The notes under the pieces were generated by a model. The model saw nothing but the letters and a program-made list of their open reading frames with translations, was not told the DNA's origin and did not search any database. Below are positions 24,793-34,503 of a DNA stretch of 50,904 nucleotides, one piece after another (positions within the stretch are counted from its first letter, which is position 1; every line of letters begins with the position of its first letter). The position numbers were made by a program, and so were the translations under genes. Origin of the DNA: Bacteroidaceae bacterium (lineage in GTDB: Bacteria; Bacteroidota; Bacteroidia; Bacteroidales; Bacteroidaceae); contig JAFUVZ010000079.1 in the NCBI GenBank assembly GCA_017471185.1, positions 1 through 50,904 of the forward strand, written 5' to 3'.

Positions 24793-26141
24793 TTGTTTTT
24801 ACGTTCCAGGTCTTTCAACTCCTTCAATACACTGCCACACAGTGGGATAGCCAACAGGAACGACAATACGTCTGCCACTGCTTGTGTGGCTTCCACACCT
24901 TCCATGCCAAACAGTCTCGGCATGATTAGGATAGCCGGAATGAAGAAAATGCCTTGACGGGCTGCAGACAAGATACTTGCCCTGATAGGTTTGCGGATGG
25001 TCTGCATCATCATGTTGCTATACATCACGATGGCTCCCAACGGATAGGTCATCAACTGCCAGCGGAAAGCTGCAGAGCCTATCACGATTACATTGGCATC
25101 GTCACGGAACAAAGCTATCACCTCCTCCGCATAAATAAAACCGAATACAGCCACCACAAGCAGGAAAACTGTACCAATCTTAACACAAAACCAGAAGCCT
25201 TCGCGAACCCTGGCATAGAGTTTGGCTCCATAACTGAAACCACACAACGGTTGAAATCCTTGTCCGAAACCTATCAGTACTGAATTGATGAAGAATGACA
25301 TGCGGTTAACGATTGACATACCTGCGATACCAGCATCACCACCCCATGAACCTGCAGCGTAATTCAACAGGATAGTGGAGATACTGCCCAGTGCCTGACG
25401 TGTTAAGGAAGGAGCGCCACCACTGATGATTTCCCTGATAAACTCCAACGAAGGTGTGAACAGGCGCAGGTTGATGCGGAGATTACCACCACGATGCGTC
25501 TGAATCAGCTGAATGGTGAACGCAATCATCTGAGCTACAGCGGTTGCCATTGCGGCACCACTCACACCCATATCAAGTCCGAAGATAAACAAAGGGTCGA
25601 GTACCACATTCAAAACGGCACCACTGACGATACCTACCATCGCATAAGCCGCATTGCCTTGAAAACGCATCTGATTGTTTAGTGTTATCTGCCCCGCAAA
25701 GAACGGACCTCCACACAGAACAATCGCCAGATAGCTCTTGGTATAAGGAAGAACGGTAGGCGTGGATCCTAATGCCAACGACAAAGGTTCCAGGAATATA
25801 AGTCCTACTACAGCGAGTAAAGCCGCAAACAGAACGGAATAGACAAAACCAGTAGCTGCCATGCGAGAGGCAGCCTGGTGGTTTTTAGCTCCCAATTGCC
25901 GGGAAATATAGTTGCCAGAACCATGTCCGAAGAAGAAGCCAACAGCCTGGATGATAAACATAACAGAGAACACAACACCTACAGCTGCAGTTGATTGTGT
26001 ATTTATCTGCCCGACGAAATAGGTGTCTGCAATGTTGTAGAAACTGGTCACCAACATGCTGATGATGGTAGGAACGGCCAAGGTACTGATAACTTTAGGC
26101 ACCGATCCTGTAGTTAGTAATGTATATCTGTCTTGTCGCAT
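24786..26141 (-). CDS. MATE-family multidrug/solute exporter
   Basis: The product has 451 residues from the ATG at 26141 (MRQDRYTLLTTGSVPKVI); an in-frame TTG at 26168 is less likely. About twelve membrane segments are seen, with MATE features: STLAVPTIISMLVTSFYNIADTYFVGQ at the start, GSGNYISRQLGA, and the second-half repeat around GGAPSLTRQALGSISTILLN and GFGQGFQPLCGFSYGAK. It would expel cationic drugs or metabolites in exchange for Na+ or H+. It lies 27 bases after the ABC transporter ATPase gene, at the end of that operon. Confidence 0.9.
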   Translation of the reverse strand: MRQDRYTLLTTGSVPKVISTLAVPTIISMLVTSFYNIADTYFVGQINTQSTAAVGVVFSVMFIIQAVGFFFGHGSGNYISRQLGAKNHQAASRMAATGFVYSVLFAALLAVVGLIFLEPLSLALGSTPTVLPYTKSYLAIVLCGGPFFAGQITLNNQMRFQGNAAYAMVGIVSGAVLNVVLDPLFIFGLDMGVSGAAMATAVAQMIAFTIQLIQTHRGGNLRINLRLFTPSLEFIREIISGGAPSLTRQALGSISTILLNYAAGSWGGDAGIAGMSIVNRMSFFINSVLIGFGQGFQPLCGFSYGAKLYARVREGFWFCVKIGTVFLLVVAVFGFIYAEEVIALFRDDANVIVIGSAAFRWQLMTYPLGAIVMYSNMMMQTIRKPIRASILSAARQGIFFIPAILIMPRLFGMEGVEATQAVADVLSFLLAIPLCGSVLKELKDLERKNNH

Positions 26142-26168
26142 TTCTTTAGAGGATTGGAAAACGGACAA

Positions 26169-27158
26169 TTATTTGAATTTCGTTAACAAGTCGGCAATGG
26201 TTTGGAATTTCGCTTCCACACCACCTTTTATATATATAAAGCCATCGGGCTTCACTACAATACCATCCTCACTCTCTGCCCCGGTATCTCCGTAAACACC
26301 AATGCGTTGCAAAGCCTTACGCAACATCGCCAAGCGAACTCCTTCACCTTGTAGGCGGATGCTCTTCGTAAACTCATTCTCCACCCGGAACAGTCCGATT
26401 TCTGCATCAAAGGTGATACCTTTACGGGCGAAAAAGTTGCCCAGGCTCCCGTCAAGAGACAGATCTTCAGGAGCCCCAGTCATTACACCTTTCTGCCTGT
26501 CCATCAGCCACAGCTTGTCTGCTATCTGCAATGCCAATTCCAGGTCATGAGTAGAAAGAAAGATAGTCTTGTCTGTCTCACGGCTCAACCGATAGAGCAG
26601 TTGCATCATCTCTACCTTGCTCGGATAATCGAGGAATGCCGTAGGCTCATCCAGGTAAATCACTGGCGTTTCCTGTGCCAAAGCCTTGGCTATCATCACC
26701 TTCTGTCGCTCACCATCACTCAGAGTCTGTATCATTCGGTCCTTCAGGTGTTCAATGCCTACCAATGAGATGGAACGGTTTACCACCTCCTTATCTTCAG
26801 ATGCCAGTGTGCCCCAGAAACCAGTATAAGGGCTTCTGCCCAAGCCAACCAACTCAGTAACAGTCATGTTCCTGATGTCAGGTTTTTCCGTAAGCACTAC
26901 GCTGATGACGCGTGACAACTGTTTGTCGCTATATTGGCTGATCTCCTTACCTTGTATATAGATCTCACCGCCCAGTTTAGGTTGGAAAGCAGAGAGAGTG
27001 CGCAGTAATGTACTCTTTCCCACCCCATTAGCACCCAGTAGGCAGGTCAGTTCACCACTATAGATGGTTGCTGTTATATCTCGAGCCACCACCTTGACAT
27101 CATTCTTGCCCGGGTAACCGATGGACAAGTTTCTTATCTGTATCGTCTCCTTATTCAT
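26169..27158 (-). CDS. ABC transporter ATP-binding protein (BtuD/FecE type)
   Basis: The product has 329 residues from the ATG at 27158 (MNKETIQIRNLSIGYPG). Walker A is GANGVGKST (42-50), then the signature LSDGERQKVMIAKAL, Walker B VIYLDEPTAFLD and the switch histidine STHDLEL. About 80 residues beyond the normal end form an extra C-terminal domain (VYGDTGAESEDGIVVKPDGFIYIKGG), common in the Bacteroidota versions. It powers the importer formed with the genes at 27151 and 28230. The start overlaps the permease gene by 8 bases. The cargo could be cobalamin, heme or an iron chelate. Confidence 0.92.
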   Translation of the reverse strand: MNKETIQIRNLSIGYPGKNDVKVVARDITATIYSGELTCLLGANGVGKSTLLRTLSAFQPKLGGEIYIQGKEISQYSDKQLSRVISVVLTEKPDIRNMTVTELVGLGRSPYTGFWGTLASEDKEVVNRSISLVGIEHLKDRMIQTLSDGERQKVMIAKALAQETPVIYLDEPTAFLDYPSKVEMMQLLYRLSRETDKTIFLSTHDLELALQIADKLWLMDRQKGVMTGAPEDLSLDGSLGNFFARKGITFDAEIGLFRVENEFTKSIRLQGEGVRLAMLRKALQRIGVYGDTGAESEDGIVVKPDGFIYIKGGVEAKFQTIADLLTKFK

Positions 27159-28215
27159 TGAGTTCTCCTTTTCTTCTGTTAAACAAAACCGATGCCACCA
27201 CAGGCGCTCCCACCAGTGCTGTGACACTGTTCACCGGTAACGCTCCTTCAAATCCTGGCATTCGTGCTATTAGGTTGCATATCAGTGCTAAAGCAGCACC
27301 AGCCAGCAGACTGGCAGGCATCAGCACCCGATGGTCTGAAGAACGGAACATCGCCCTGCACAGATGTGGCACAGCCAGACCTAAGAACATAATAGGTCCG
27401 CAATAAGCGGTGACTATCGCCACCAGCACACCCGATGAGACGATCACCGCCATACGTGCCCGTTTTACATTCAAGCCTAAGCTTCGGGCATATCCGTCGC
27501 CTAACAGCAACAGGTTCATCGTCTTAATTAGCAAGAATGATAGAGGTAGCAAAATCAGCATCAGCACCACGAACAGTACCATCTGGTCACCTGAAACGCG
27601 TGAGAAACTGCCCAGTCCCCAAATCACGTAAGCACGGATATCCTCCTCCACACTGAAATATTTCAATACCCCGATAATCGCGTTTGCCACCTGCCCGATC
27701 ATCACACCGATAATCAGCAGAGTGACATTACCTTTCACTTTCTGCGCTACAAACACAATCAGCGCCATCACTGCCAGGGAACCGACTATTGCTGCCACAG
27801 ACAACGCTACCTCTCCCATATAACCCAGCTTACTGAGTGCGATGCCTCCCAGAGTACCAGAGAATAAAACACAGAAAGCCACGCCTAAGCTTGCTCCAGC
27901 ACTGATACCCAATACCGACGGACCTGCCAGCGGATTACGGAAGACTGTCTGCATCTGCAAACCACTCACCGCCAGTCCCGCCCCAGCGACCAAAGCGGTC
28001 AATGCCTGGGGAACACGGCTTTTCCACACGATATTGCTGTGGATTACCCATTGCTCCTCAGTAACATCCAGTCCGTCATGAGGTAGTCCGAAGAAGATAT
28101 CCACTATCTCTTCAAAAGGAATCCATACAGATCCCAGCAACAGGTTTAGGGTAAAGAAAACGACTATCGCCAACAGAAAGGCTACCCACAATACAACCTG
28201 ACCTCTATTGTTCAT
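27151..28215 (-). CDS. ABC transporter permease, FecCD/BtuC family
   Basis: The product has 354 residues from the ATG at 28215; a TTG two codons upstream is less likely. It is very hydrophobic, with about ten membrane segments and the family phrases VPQALTALVAGAGLAVSGLQMQTVFRNPLAGPSVLGISAGASLGVA and GPIMFLGLAVPHLCRAMFRSSDHR in the expected places. Two copies form the membrane channel for cobalamin, heme or iron-siderophores. The gene lies between the binding-protein gene (14 bases upstream) and the ATPase gene (8-base overlap). Confidence 0.94.
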   Translation of the reverse strand: MNNRGQVVLWVAFLLAIVVFFTLNLLLGSVWIPFEEIVDIFFGLPHDGLDVTEEQWVIHSNIVWKSRVPQALTALVAGAGLAVSGLQMQTVFRNPLAGPSVLGISAGASLGVAFCVLFSGTLGGIALSKLGYMGEVALSVAAIVGSLAVMALIVFVAQKVKGNVTLLIIGVMIGQVANAIIGVLKYFSVEEDIRAYVIWGLGSFSRVSGDQMVLFVVLMLILLPLSFLLIKTMNLLLLGDGYARSLGLNVKRARMAVIVSSGVLVAIVTAYCGPIMFLGLAVPHLCRAMFRSSDHRVLMPASLLAGAALALICNLIARMPGFEGALPVNSVTALVGAPVVASVLFNRRKGELNE

Positions 28216-28229
28216 TGTCAATCTTTATT

Positions 28230-29393
28230 TTAGTTTAACAAAGAATAGTATGTAGGCTGATAATCAGCAGGCAACAAATTCGGATGGAACACATGCACGA
28301 AGTCTTCCAGCAGTACTTCCGGTTGCATGGGCATCGTCTCATAATATGGTTTCTCCTTCATATTGCAATAGATCACTCCCCTCTCTTTGAACGCACGGAA
28401 ATCAGCGTATCGGTTGTCTGCATCCTTCAAGGCATCATACGAATACTGTCCGTCAAAGCTATTCATGATGCGCCAGTACTTGCAGTCCGATGCCTGACTA
28501 TATACCGTCTCGTAATCCAGGTTCATTCCGCCCGAATTAGGATCGTCTTTTAGAAAATAGTCAGCCCCGGCATCACGGAATAACTGAGCCAGAAAACTCT
28601 GTCCGCCAACGGCATACCAGTTTCCTCCACGCATCTCACCACTCAGGATCGTTGGTCTTTCCTTCACCTGTGCCGTGAGCTGCTTCAGTTCGTTATATCG
28701 CTTGGCAATCGCCTCAAATTTCTCATTCGCTTCTTTCTCAAAACCGATGAACATGCCGATAAACTTCACCCATTCAGCCTGTCCCAGCGGCGTAAGTTCC
28801 TTATAGCCTAAGTGAGGCACCAAAGGGATACCCGTATCTGTCAATGCATCATAACCGCCTCTTTTAAAGGGAGAAATGAAGATAACGTCAGGATTCACAC
28901 TCAGAATCACCTCATTGTCGAAATTACCTTCAATGCCAATCTTGGCTATTTTACCCGATTCCAACCGGTTATTCAGTTCCTCATCGAACAGATGACGTGC
29001 GCTTGTCATACCAGCCAGCTTGTCGTAAGCATTGATAGCCAGGAAATTGGAAATCTGCAAGGTTGTCATACAGATTACATGGTTCACAGGTGTCTCAATC
29101 ACATCATAGCCCGTTGGTAAGTCCGCAGGCTTTATTCCATGTGGTACCAGGGCGAAATGATATGTGTTGGCATTTTCCTTCTCTGGATCCTGAATATCCA
29201 CCAGCCTGACACCTTCATCCATATACTTGACACTGAAACCTTTGGCATACAGCGGCTCAATCTTATGCTCCATTATCTCTGCCACCTCAGCCTTCACTTC
29301 ATCATCCGACACCTGCTGGACCGTCCTGTTGCCACAGGCAGCCACCACCAGTGTCAAAGCAATGCCTAACACTGCCTTTAAAACTCTTTTCAT
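28230..29393 (-). CDS. ABC transporter substrate-binding lipoprotein (BtuF/FecB type)
   Basis: The 387-residue protein starts with a lipoprotein signal (MKRVLKAVLGIALTLVVAACG). The body has the two-lobe periplasmic binding fold: VICMTTLQISNFLAIN, GIEGNFDNEVILSVNPDVIFISPF, TGIPLVPHLGYKELTPLGQAEWVKFIGMFIG, and GGNWYAVGGQSFLAQLFRDAGADYF. It captures the ligand for the BtuC/BtuD-like partners. A role in B12 uptake would suit the cob genes in this window, but no cobalamin riboswitch lies in the short upstream region, so iron or heme uptake is an equal possibility. A weak promoter lies at 29419-29450 (TTTG, 20 bases, GATTTTTG). Confidence 0.88.
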   Translation of the reverse strand: MKRVLKAVLGIALTLVVAACGNRTVQQVSDDEVKAEVAEIMEHKIEPLYAKGFSVKYMDEGVRLVDIQDPEKENANTYHFALVPHGIKPADLPTGYDVIETPVNHVICMTTLQISNFLAINAYDKLAGMTSARHLFDEELNNRLESGKIAKIGIEGNFDNEVILSVNPDVIFISPFKRGGYDALTDTGIPLVPHLGYKELTPLGQAEWVKFIGMFIGFEKEANEKFEAIAKRYNELKQLTAQVKERPTILSGEMRGGNWYAVGGQSFLAQLFRDAGADYFLKDDPNSGGMNLDYETVYSQASDCKYWRIMNSFDGQYSYDALKDADNRYADFRAFKERGVIYCNMKEKPYYETMPMQPEVLLEDFVHVFHPNLLPADYQPTYYSLLN

Positions 29394-29501
29394 AAGCGAT
29401 TAATTGTTAATACGAGTGCAAAAATCGCTAAAAATCGTCACTTAGGCAAACTATTTAATACATTTTGACTAAATGTTGCCTTGTTTTTCGGGAAAAGAGT
29501 T

Positions 29502-29509
29502 TAACTTTG
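29502..29509 (+). promoter_or_regulatory. -7 box of the DUF1573/OPT operon promoter
   Basis: TAACTTTG, with CTTG 18 bases upstream (29480-29483) as a weak -33 box; it lies 34 bases before the DUF1573 start. Confidence 0.5.
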
Positions 29510-29542
29510 CACGTAATTAGCACCAATAAAGGATTTAAAAAG

Positions 29543-29935
29543 ATGAAAAAAAGTTTGTTATTATTTGCGATGCTCGTTTTCTGCATCGGTTTCGCAGCTG
29601 CACAAAATCAAGCTGACATCAAGTTCGACCAGACTGAATATGACTTCGGAGCTTTCTCTCAGTCAAAAGGTACGGTGACCACAGAGTTTACATTCACCAA
29701 TGTAGGCACTGCCCCATTGGTAATCCATCAGGCAGTGGCGTCTTGCGGCTGCACCGTTCCAGAATACAGCCAGGAAGCTGTGTTGCCAGGCAAGACCGGC
29801 AGCATCAAGGTAACCTACGATGCACGCGACAAGTATCCTGGTCATTTCAAGAAGTCAGTCACCATACGCTCTAACGCCAAGACAGAAACCGTCAGACTCT
29901 TTATCCAAGGCGAAGTTCTGGCTGATGTGAAATAA
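29543..29935 (+). CDS. Secreted DUF1573 protein
   Basis: The product has 130 residues from the ATG at 29543, chosen because a signal peptide begins there (MKKSLLLFAMLVFCIGFAAAQ) and the promoter lies inside the longer frame. The rest is one immunoglobulin-like DUF1573 domain: FDQTEYDFGAFSQSKGTVTTEFTFTNVGTAPLVIHQAVASCGCTVPEY, ending in VRLFIQGEV. The CGC pair is typical. The family is abundant in Bacteroidota and its function is not known; such domains may assist assembly or adhesion. The OPT gene starts 33 bases downstream. Confidence 0.9.
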   Translation: MKKSLLLFAMLVFCIGFAAAQNQADIKFDQTEYDFGAFSQSKGTVTTEFTFTNVGTAPLVIHQAVASCGCTVPEYSQEAVLPGKTGSIKVTYDARDKYPGHFKKSVTIRSNAKTETVRLFIQGEVLADVK

Positions 29936-29967
29936 ACGATTCAAGGAAAACCAAACTGAACAGTTCG

Positions 29968-31965
29968 ATGAAAGAAGAAGAAATCCGTACTTCCTTGCCC
30001 GATAACGCCTATCGTGAGCTCAAACCGGGTGAGGTCTATAATCCGTTGCTGAGTCCTGACAAGAACTATCCGGAAGTTAATGTATGGTCTGTGATGTGGG
30101 GTCTGCTTATGGCAGTACTTTTCTCTGCGGCAGCCGCTTATCTGGGCTTGCGTGTAGGACAGGTGTTTGAAGCCGCTATCCCTATCGCCATCATCGCAGT
30201 GGGTATCTCCAGTGCCGCCAAACGCAAGAATGCCTTGGGCGAGAATGTCATCATCCAGTCTATCGGAGCCAACTCTGGCGTAATTGTGGCTGGAGCCATC
30301 TTCACCCTGCCTGCGTTATATATCCTCCAGGAGTCTTATCCTGAAGACATTACGGTTACATTCACCCAGGTATTCATCAGCAGCTTGTTAGGCGGTTGCA
30401 TGGGCATCCTATTCCTGATACCTTTCAGGAAGTATTTCGTGAGCGAGATGCACGGGAAATACCCGTTCCCGGAGGCTACTGCCACCACACAGGTGCTCGT
30501 GTCCGGTCAGCAGGGAGGGAATCAGGCTCAACCTTTACTCATTGCAGGTATTGTAGGTGGTCTATATGATTTCATCGTCTCTACCTTCGGTTGGTGGAAT
30601 GAGAACTTCACCTCCCGTGTGGTTGGCCTTGGCGAGGTACTTGCTGATAAGGCGAAACTGGTATTCAAGGTAAACACCGGTGCGGCAGTCATGGGATTGG
30701 GCTATATCGTTGGTTTGAAATACGCTTCCATCATCTGTGCCGGCTCACTGGCAGTATGGTGGATTATCGTACCGGGCATGTCACTCATCTGGGGTGATAC
30801 GGTATTGAACCAATGGAACCCGGCAATCGCTACTGCTGTGGGCGACATGACTCCTGAACAGATTTTCACGAACTATGCCAAGAGCATCGGCATCGGTGGT
30901 ATCGCCATGGCCGGCGTGATTGGCATCCTCAAATCTTGGGGAATCATCAAGAGTGCTGTAGGACTGGCAGTTAAAGAGATGGGAGGCAAGGCTTCAGGTG
31001 AGACAGATACGAAGCGTACACAGCGTGACCTTTCTATGAAGGTGGTAGGCATCGGCTCTATCATCACCATCCTCCTCGTACTGTTGTTCTTCTATATCGA
31101 TGTCATGAAAGGCAATGTTTTGTTTACTATCGTAGCCCTGCTACTGGTAACCATCATCGCCTTTCTTTTTACTACTGTGGCGGCTAATGCCATTGCCATT
31201 GTGGGAACCAACCCAGTTTCCGGAATGACTTTGATGACCTTGATTCTTGCCTCTGTCGTGATGGTAGGTGTTGGTCTTCGTGGTCCTGAAGGCATGGTAG
31301 CAGCCCTGGTGATGGGCGGTGTGGTTTGTACCGCATTGTCAATGGCTGGCGGTTTCATTACCGACCTGAAGATTGGTTACTGGATTGGCACTACTCCTGC
31401 CAAGCAGGAAGCCTGGAAGTTCCTAGGAACCATCGTTTCAGCAGCTACCGTTGGTGGTGTGATGATTATCCTCAACAAGGCATACGGCTTCACTACTGGC
31501 CAGCTGGCAGCTCCTCAAGCCAATGCTATGGCAGCTGTCATTGAACCGCTGATGAGCGGTGTAGGTGCACCTTGGCTGCTCTACGGCATTGGTGCCGTAC
31601 TCGCTATCGTGCTCAACTACTTCAAGGTTCCTGCCCTGGCTTTCGCATTAGGTATGTTCATTCCGTTGGAGCTTAATGTTCCGTTGGTTGTAGGTGGTGC
31701 CATCAACTGGTACGTTACCACTCGCAGCAAGGATGCAGCGATTAACAAGGCCCGTGGTGAAAGAGGCACCTTGTTGGCTTCCGGCTTCATTGCCGGCGGT
31801 GCCCTGATGGGTGTTGTCAGTGCAGGCTTGAGGTTCGCAGACATTGACTTCGTTAACTACGACTGGGTAGCCAATCGGTTGTCACAGGCTGTTTCCCTGA
31901 TTGCATACATCGTGTTGATTACGTTTTTTATTCGCTACACGATGAAGACTGATAATAATAAATAA
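29968..31965 (+). CDS. OPT-family oligopeptide transporter
   Basis: The 665-residue membrane protein has about fifteen hydrophobic segments and OPT/YSL family phrases: MWGLLMAVLFSAAAAYLGLRVGQVFEAAIPIAIIAVG near the start, IIQSIGANSGVIVAGAIFTLPALYI, and KYPFPEATATTQVLVSG. A charged loop near residue 345 splits the protein in two halves. OPT carriers import peptides or metal chelates with protons. It is followed 8 bases later by an amidase-like gene, so peptide or muropeptide recovery is a possible theme (inference). Confidence 0.93.
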   Translation: MKEEEIRTSLPDNAYRELKPGEVYNPLLSPDKNYPEVNVWSVMWGLLMAVLFSAAAAYLGLRVGQVFEAAIPIAIIAVGISSAAKRKNALGENVIIQSIGANSGVIVAGAIFTLPALYILQESYPEDITVTFTQVFISSLLGGCMGILFLIPFRKYFVSEMHGKYPFPEATATTQVLVSGQQGGNQAQPLLIAGIVGGLYDFIVSTFGWWNENFTSRVVGLGEVLADKAKLVFKVNTGAAVMGLGYIVGLKYASIICAGSLAVWWIIVPGMSLIWGDTVLNQWNPAIATAVGDMTPEQIFTNYAKSIGIGGIAMAGVIGILKSWGIIKSAVGLAVKEMGGKASGETDTKRTQRDLSMKVVGIGSIITILLVLLFFYIDVMKGNVLFTIVALLLVTIIAFLFTTVAANAIAIVGTNPVSGMTLMTLILASVVMVGVGLRGPEGMVAALVMGGVVCTALSMAGGFITDLKIGYWIGTTPAKQEAWKFLGTIVSAATVGGVMIILNKAYGFTTGQLAAPQANAMAAVIEPLMSGVGAPWLLYGIGAVLAIVLNYFKVPALAFALGMFIPLELNVPLVVGGAINWYVTTRSKDAAINKARGERGTLLASGFIAGGALMGVVSAGLRFADIDFVNYDWVANRLSQAVSLIAYIVLITFFIRYTMKTDNNK

Positions 31966-31972
31966 TAATAAG

Positions 31973-32767
31973 ATGAAAAGACTGTCAATATTATGCTGTG
32001 GCTTCATCGCCACCCTCTTTTCCGCAGCCCCTGCGATGGGTCAGCAGTTGAACGCTACCAACGAGACACTGATGAACGCTGTATCTATGCTGGATGTGCC
32101 ATATGTGGCCAATGTATTGGAAAAGAATGATGTGGAAGAGTTAGTACTGAATACTGACGAGCTCGATTGCACCACTTTTGTGGAATATGCGGTTGCCATG
32201 ACGTTAGCTCCAGAAAAGAATAACCAGAAAGACGAGCCTGTTTTCGCTGAATATGTGCAGAAGCTGCGTTATCGTGACGGAAAGATTGACGGCTACCCTT
32301 CCCGTCTGCATTATATGACGGAATGGGCACAGAACGCCATCAAACAAGGTTTACTGAAAGACATCACGGCAGAGAACAGTGAATACACCATGACCGCACA
32401 GGCTGGTTTCATGACCGCTCACCCTAACCTATATCGCCACCTGGCTAACAGCAGTGCCAATGTGCAGAAGATGCGTGAGATAGAGCAGCGTATCAATGGA
32501 ACAAAGGTAAGCTACGTTCCTAAAGACAAGCTGCCAGACTATGGTTACAACTGGATAAACGACGGTGACATCATCATGTTTACCACCAATGAACCCGGAC
32601 TGGATGTGGCTCACATGGGCATTGCCATGAACGTTGCCGGTAAGCTCACGCTCATCCATGCTTCATCTGTTGAGAAAAAAGTGACAGTCTCTAAGTTCAC
32701 CATTTCCAAGATGCTGGCAGACAATAGCAAATGGACTGGCATACGTGTACTTCGCGTTATGAAATAA
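31973..32767 (+). CDS. DUF1460 protein, N-acetylmuramoyl-L-alanine amidase-like
   Basis: The 264-residue protein has a signal peptide (MKRLSILCCGFIATLFSAAPAMG) and a DUF1460 domain: NTDELDCTTFVEYAVAM with the probable catalytic cysteine, YRDGKIDGYPSRLHYMTEWAQNAIKQGL, and DVAHMGIAM with a histidine as in the NlpC/P60 superfamily. Members cut peptidoglycan stem peptides or amide bonds. Being co-transcribed with an OPT transporter, it may release peptides that are then imported. A strong terminator follows. Confidence 0.85.
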   Translation: MKRLSILCCGFIATLFSAAPAMGQQLNATNETLMNAVSMLDVPYVANVLEKNDVEELVLNTDELDCTTFVEYAVAMTLAPEKNNQKDEPVFAEYVQKLRYRDGKIDGYPSRLHYMTEWAQNAIKQGLLKDITAENSEYTMTAQAGFMTAHPNLYRHLANSSANVQKMREIEQRINGTKVSYVPKDKLPDYGYNWINDGDIIMFTTNEPGLDVAHMGIAMNVAGKLTLIHASSVEKKVTVSKFTISKMLADNSKWTGIRVLRVMK

Positions 32768-32787
32768 TCATATTTACTTTAAATTGA

Positions 32788-32823
32788 CAAAGGCTGCGGA
32801 TAATCGCAGCCTTTGTTTTTTTT
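32788..32823 (+). terminator. Strong intrinsic terminator between OPT operon and dnaB
   Basis: Perfect 11-base arms CAAAGGCTGCG and CGCAGCCTTTG with a 6-base loop, then eight T on the plus strand. The T run touches the dnaB stop codon, so the hairpin can also act for dnaB on the minus strand. Confidence 0.92.
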
Positions 32824-34376
32824 CAGAATGGTACGTTGTCATCCATAGGTGGTGGCGGCGGAATTGGCGAATCACTGCCTATAGGTGAAGGAGGCGTGTT
32901 CATCTTAGAGCTGAGCAGTCGCGGTTTAGAAGCCGATAACCTGGCAAGCGACTCATCATCAAGATTCTGAAAACGGGTGTATTCACCGATGAATCGCAGG
33001 CGAACGTCACCCACCGCACCGTTACGGTGCTTGGCGATAATGATTTCAGCCTGTCCTCTGATGTCATTGCCGTTCTCATCCGAATAAATCTTATAATATT
33101 CCGGACGGTGGATGAAGCAAACCATATCCGCATCCTGTTCGATGGCACCGGATTCACGCAAGTCGCTCAACTGCGGACGTCTGCTCTGACTATCTCCCTT
33201 CGAGTCTGCGTTACCTCGCTGCTCCACACTACGGTTCAGCTGTGACAGGGCAATAATCGGGATATTCAGTTCCTTGGCCAAGCCTTTCAAAGAACGAGAG
33301 ATAGTACTTACCTCCTCCTGACGGTTGCCATAACTCATGCCACTGGCGTTCATCAGCTGCAGGTAGTCTATGAAGATAATCTTCACTTCATGCTCCCTCA
33401 CCAGTCGTCGAGCTTTCGTACGAAGTTCAAAAATCGACAATGATGGCGTATCGTCCACATATAGTGGCGCATCCAGCAAATCTCTCAGCTTATGATCCAG
33501 TCTTTGCCACTCATGAGGCTGCAGCTGTCCACTTCTGATCTTGTCACTTTCAATTTCACAAGTGTTGGCAATCAAGCGGTTCACCAACTGAAGGTTGCTC
33601 ATTTCAAGCGAAAAGAAGGCCACAGGAGTCTTATAATTCACAGCCATATTCTTAGCCATTGACAGCACGAAAGCTGTCTTACCCATGGCAGGACGGGCAG
33701 CAATGATAATCAAGTCGGAATTCTGCCAGCCGGAAGTCATCTTATCCAATGCATGGAAACCAGTCTCCAGACCGCTCAAACCAGAAGTACGTGATGCAGC
33801 CGCCTGAATCTGTCGGTATGCTTCGTCAATAATCGGATTAATCTGAGTATAATCTTTTTTTAGGTTCTGCTGAGAAATTTCAAACAGCTTACCCTCTGCC
33901 TCCTGCATCAGGTCATCTACATCCTGTGTCTCGTCAAACGCCTTGCTTTGAATACCGTTAGTAAAGGAAATCAGTTCACGTGCCAGCGACTTTTGTGCGA
34001 TGATGCGGGCATGAAATTCCACATGAGCGGCTGATGCCACCTTACTAGTAAGCTGGGTGATGTAAAACAATCCCCCTATCTCATCCAGCGTACCTTCCTT
34101 CTCCAGCTCGTTCTTCACAGTCAGCAGGTCAATAGGCTGTTGGTTCATCGCCAGATTTGTGATAGCTGTATATATCAACTGGTGCCTGTGCTCATAGAAA
34201 GACTGCGGACGCAAAATTTCGCTTACCAGCGAATAAGCATCCTTCTCTATCATGAGTGCTCCCAGTACGGCCTCCTCCAAATCTGTGGCCTGGGGTGGAA
34301 TTCTTCCGTAATCGTTTACAGGTTGGGAAACGCTGTTGGAACGGGTTCCCCGACCTCTTCTTGTCTGTTCTGGCAT
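32823..34376 (-). CDS. dnaB: Replicative DNA helicase
   Basis: The 517-residue protein has the DnaB N-terminal domain (PPQATDLEEAVLGALMIEKDAY, which contacts primase) and a RecA-like helicase domain: Walker A AARPAMGKTAF, VAFFSLEMSNLQLVNRLIA, Walker B VKIIFIDYLQLM, and RSLKGLAKELNIPIIALSQLNR, ending with the arginine-finger region EIIIAKHRNGAVGDVRL. No intein is present. It unwinds DNA at replication forks. A TATCTTTG -7 box is at 34399-34406, 23 bases before the start. The C-terminal tail is proline-rich (PPPPP). Confidence 0.97.
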   Translation of the reverse strand: MPEQTRRGRGTRSNSVSQPVNDYGRIPPQATDLEEAVLGALMIEKDAYSLVSEILRPQSFYEHRHQLIYTAITNLAMNQQPIDLLTVKNELEKEGTLDEIGGLFYITQLTSKVASAAHVEFHARIIAQKSLARELISFTNGIQSKAFDETQDVDDLMQEAEGKLFEISQQNLKKDYTQINPIIDEAYRQIQAAASRTSGLSGLETGFHALDKMTSGWQNSDLIIIAARPAMGKTAFVLSMAKNMAVNYKTPVAFFSLEMSNLQLVNRLIANTCEIESDKIRSGQLQPHEWQRLDHKLRDLLDAPLYVDDTPSLSIFELRTKARRLVREHEVKIIFIDYLQLMNASGMSYGNRQEEVSTISRSLKGLAKELNIPIIALSQLNRSVEQRGNADSKGDSQSRRPQLSDLRESGAIEQDADMVCFIHRPEYYKIYSDENGNDIRGQAEIIIAKHRNGAVGDVRLRFIGEYTRFQNLDDESLARLSASKPRLLSSKMNTPPSPIGSDSPIPPPPPMDDNVPF

Positions 34377-34461
34377 AATGATTCTGTTTTTAGCGAAACA
34401 AAGATAATGCCTTATTTTCTATTCTCTGCTATTTTTATGACAGATTTTTTCAAGAAGTTAT

Positions 34462-34469
34462 TAACTTTG
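34462..34469 (+). promoter_or_regulatory. -7 box of the ispE promoter
   Basis: TAACTTTG, 34 bases before the ispE start and divergent from dnaB. No clear TTTG is seen at -33. Confidence 0.5.
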
Positions 34470-34503
34470 CGGTTGAAAACATTAAAGGATTCTGTGACAC
34501 AAT

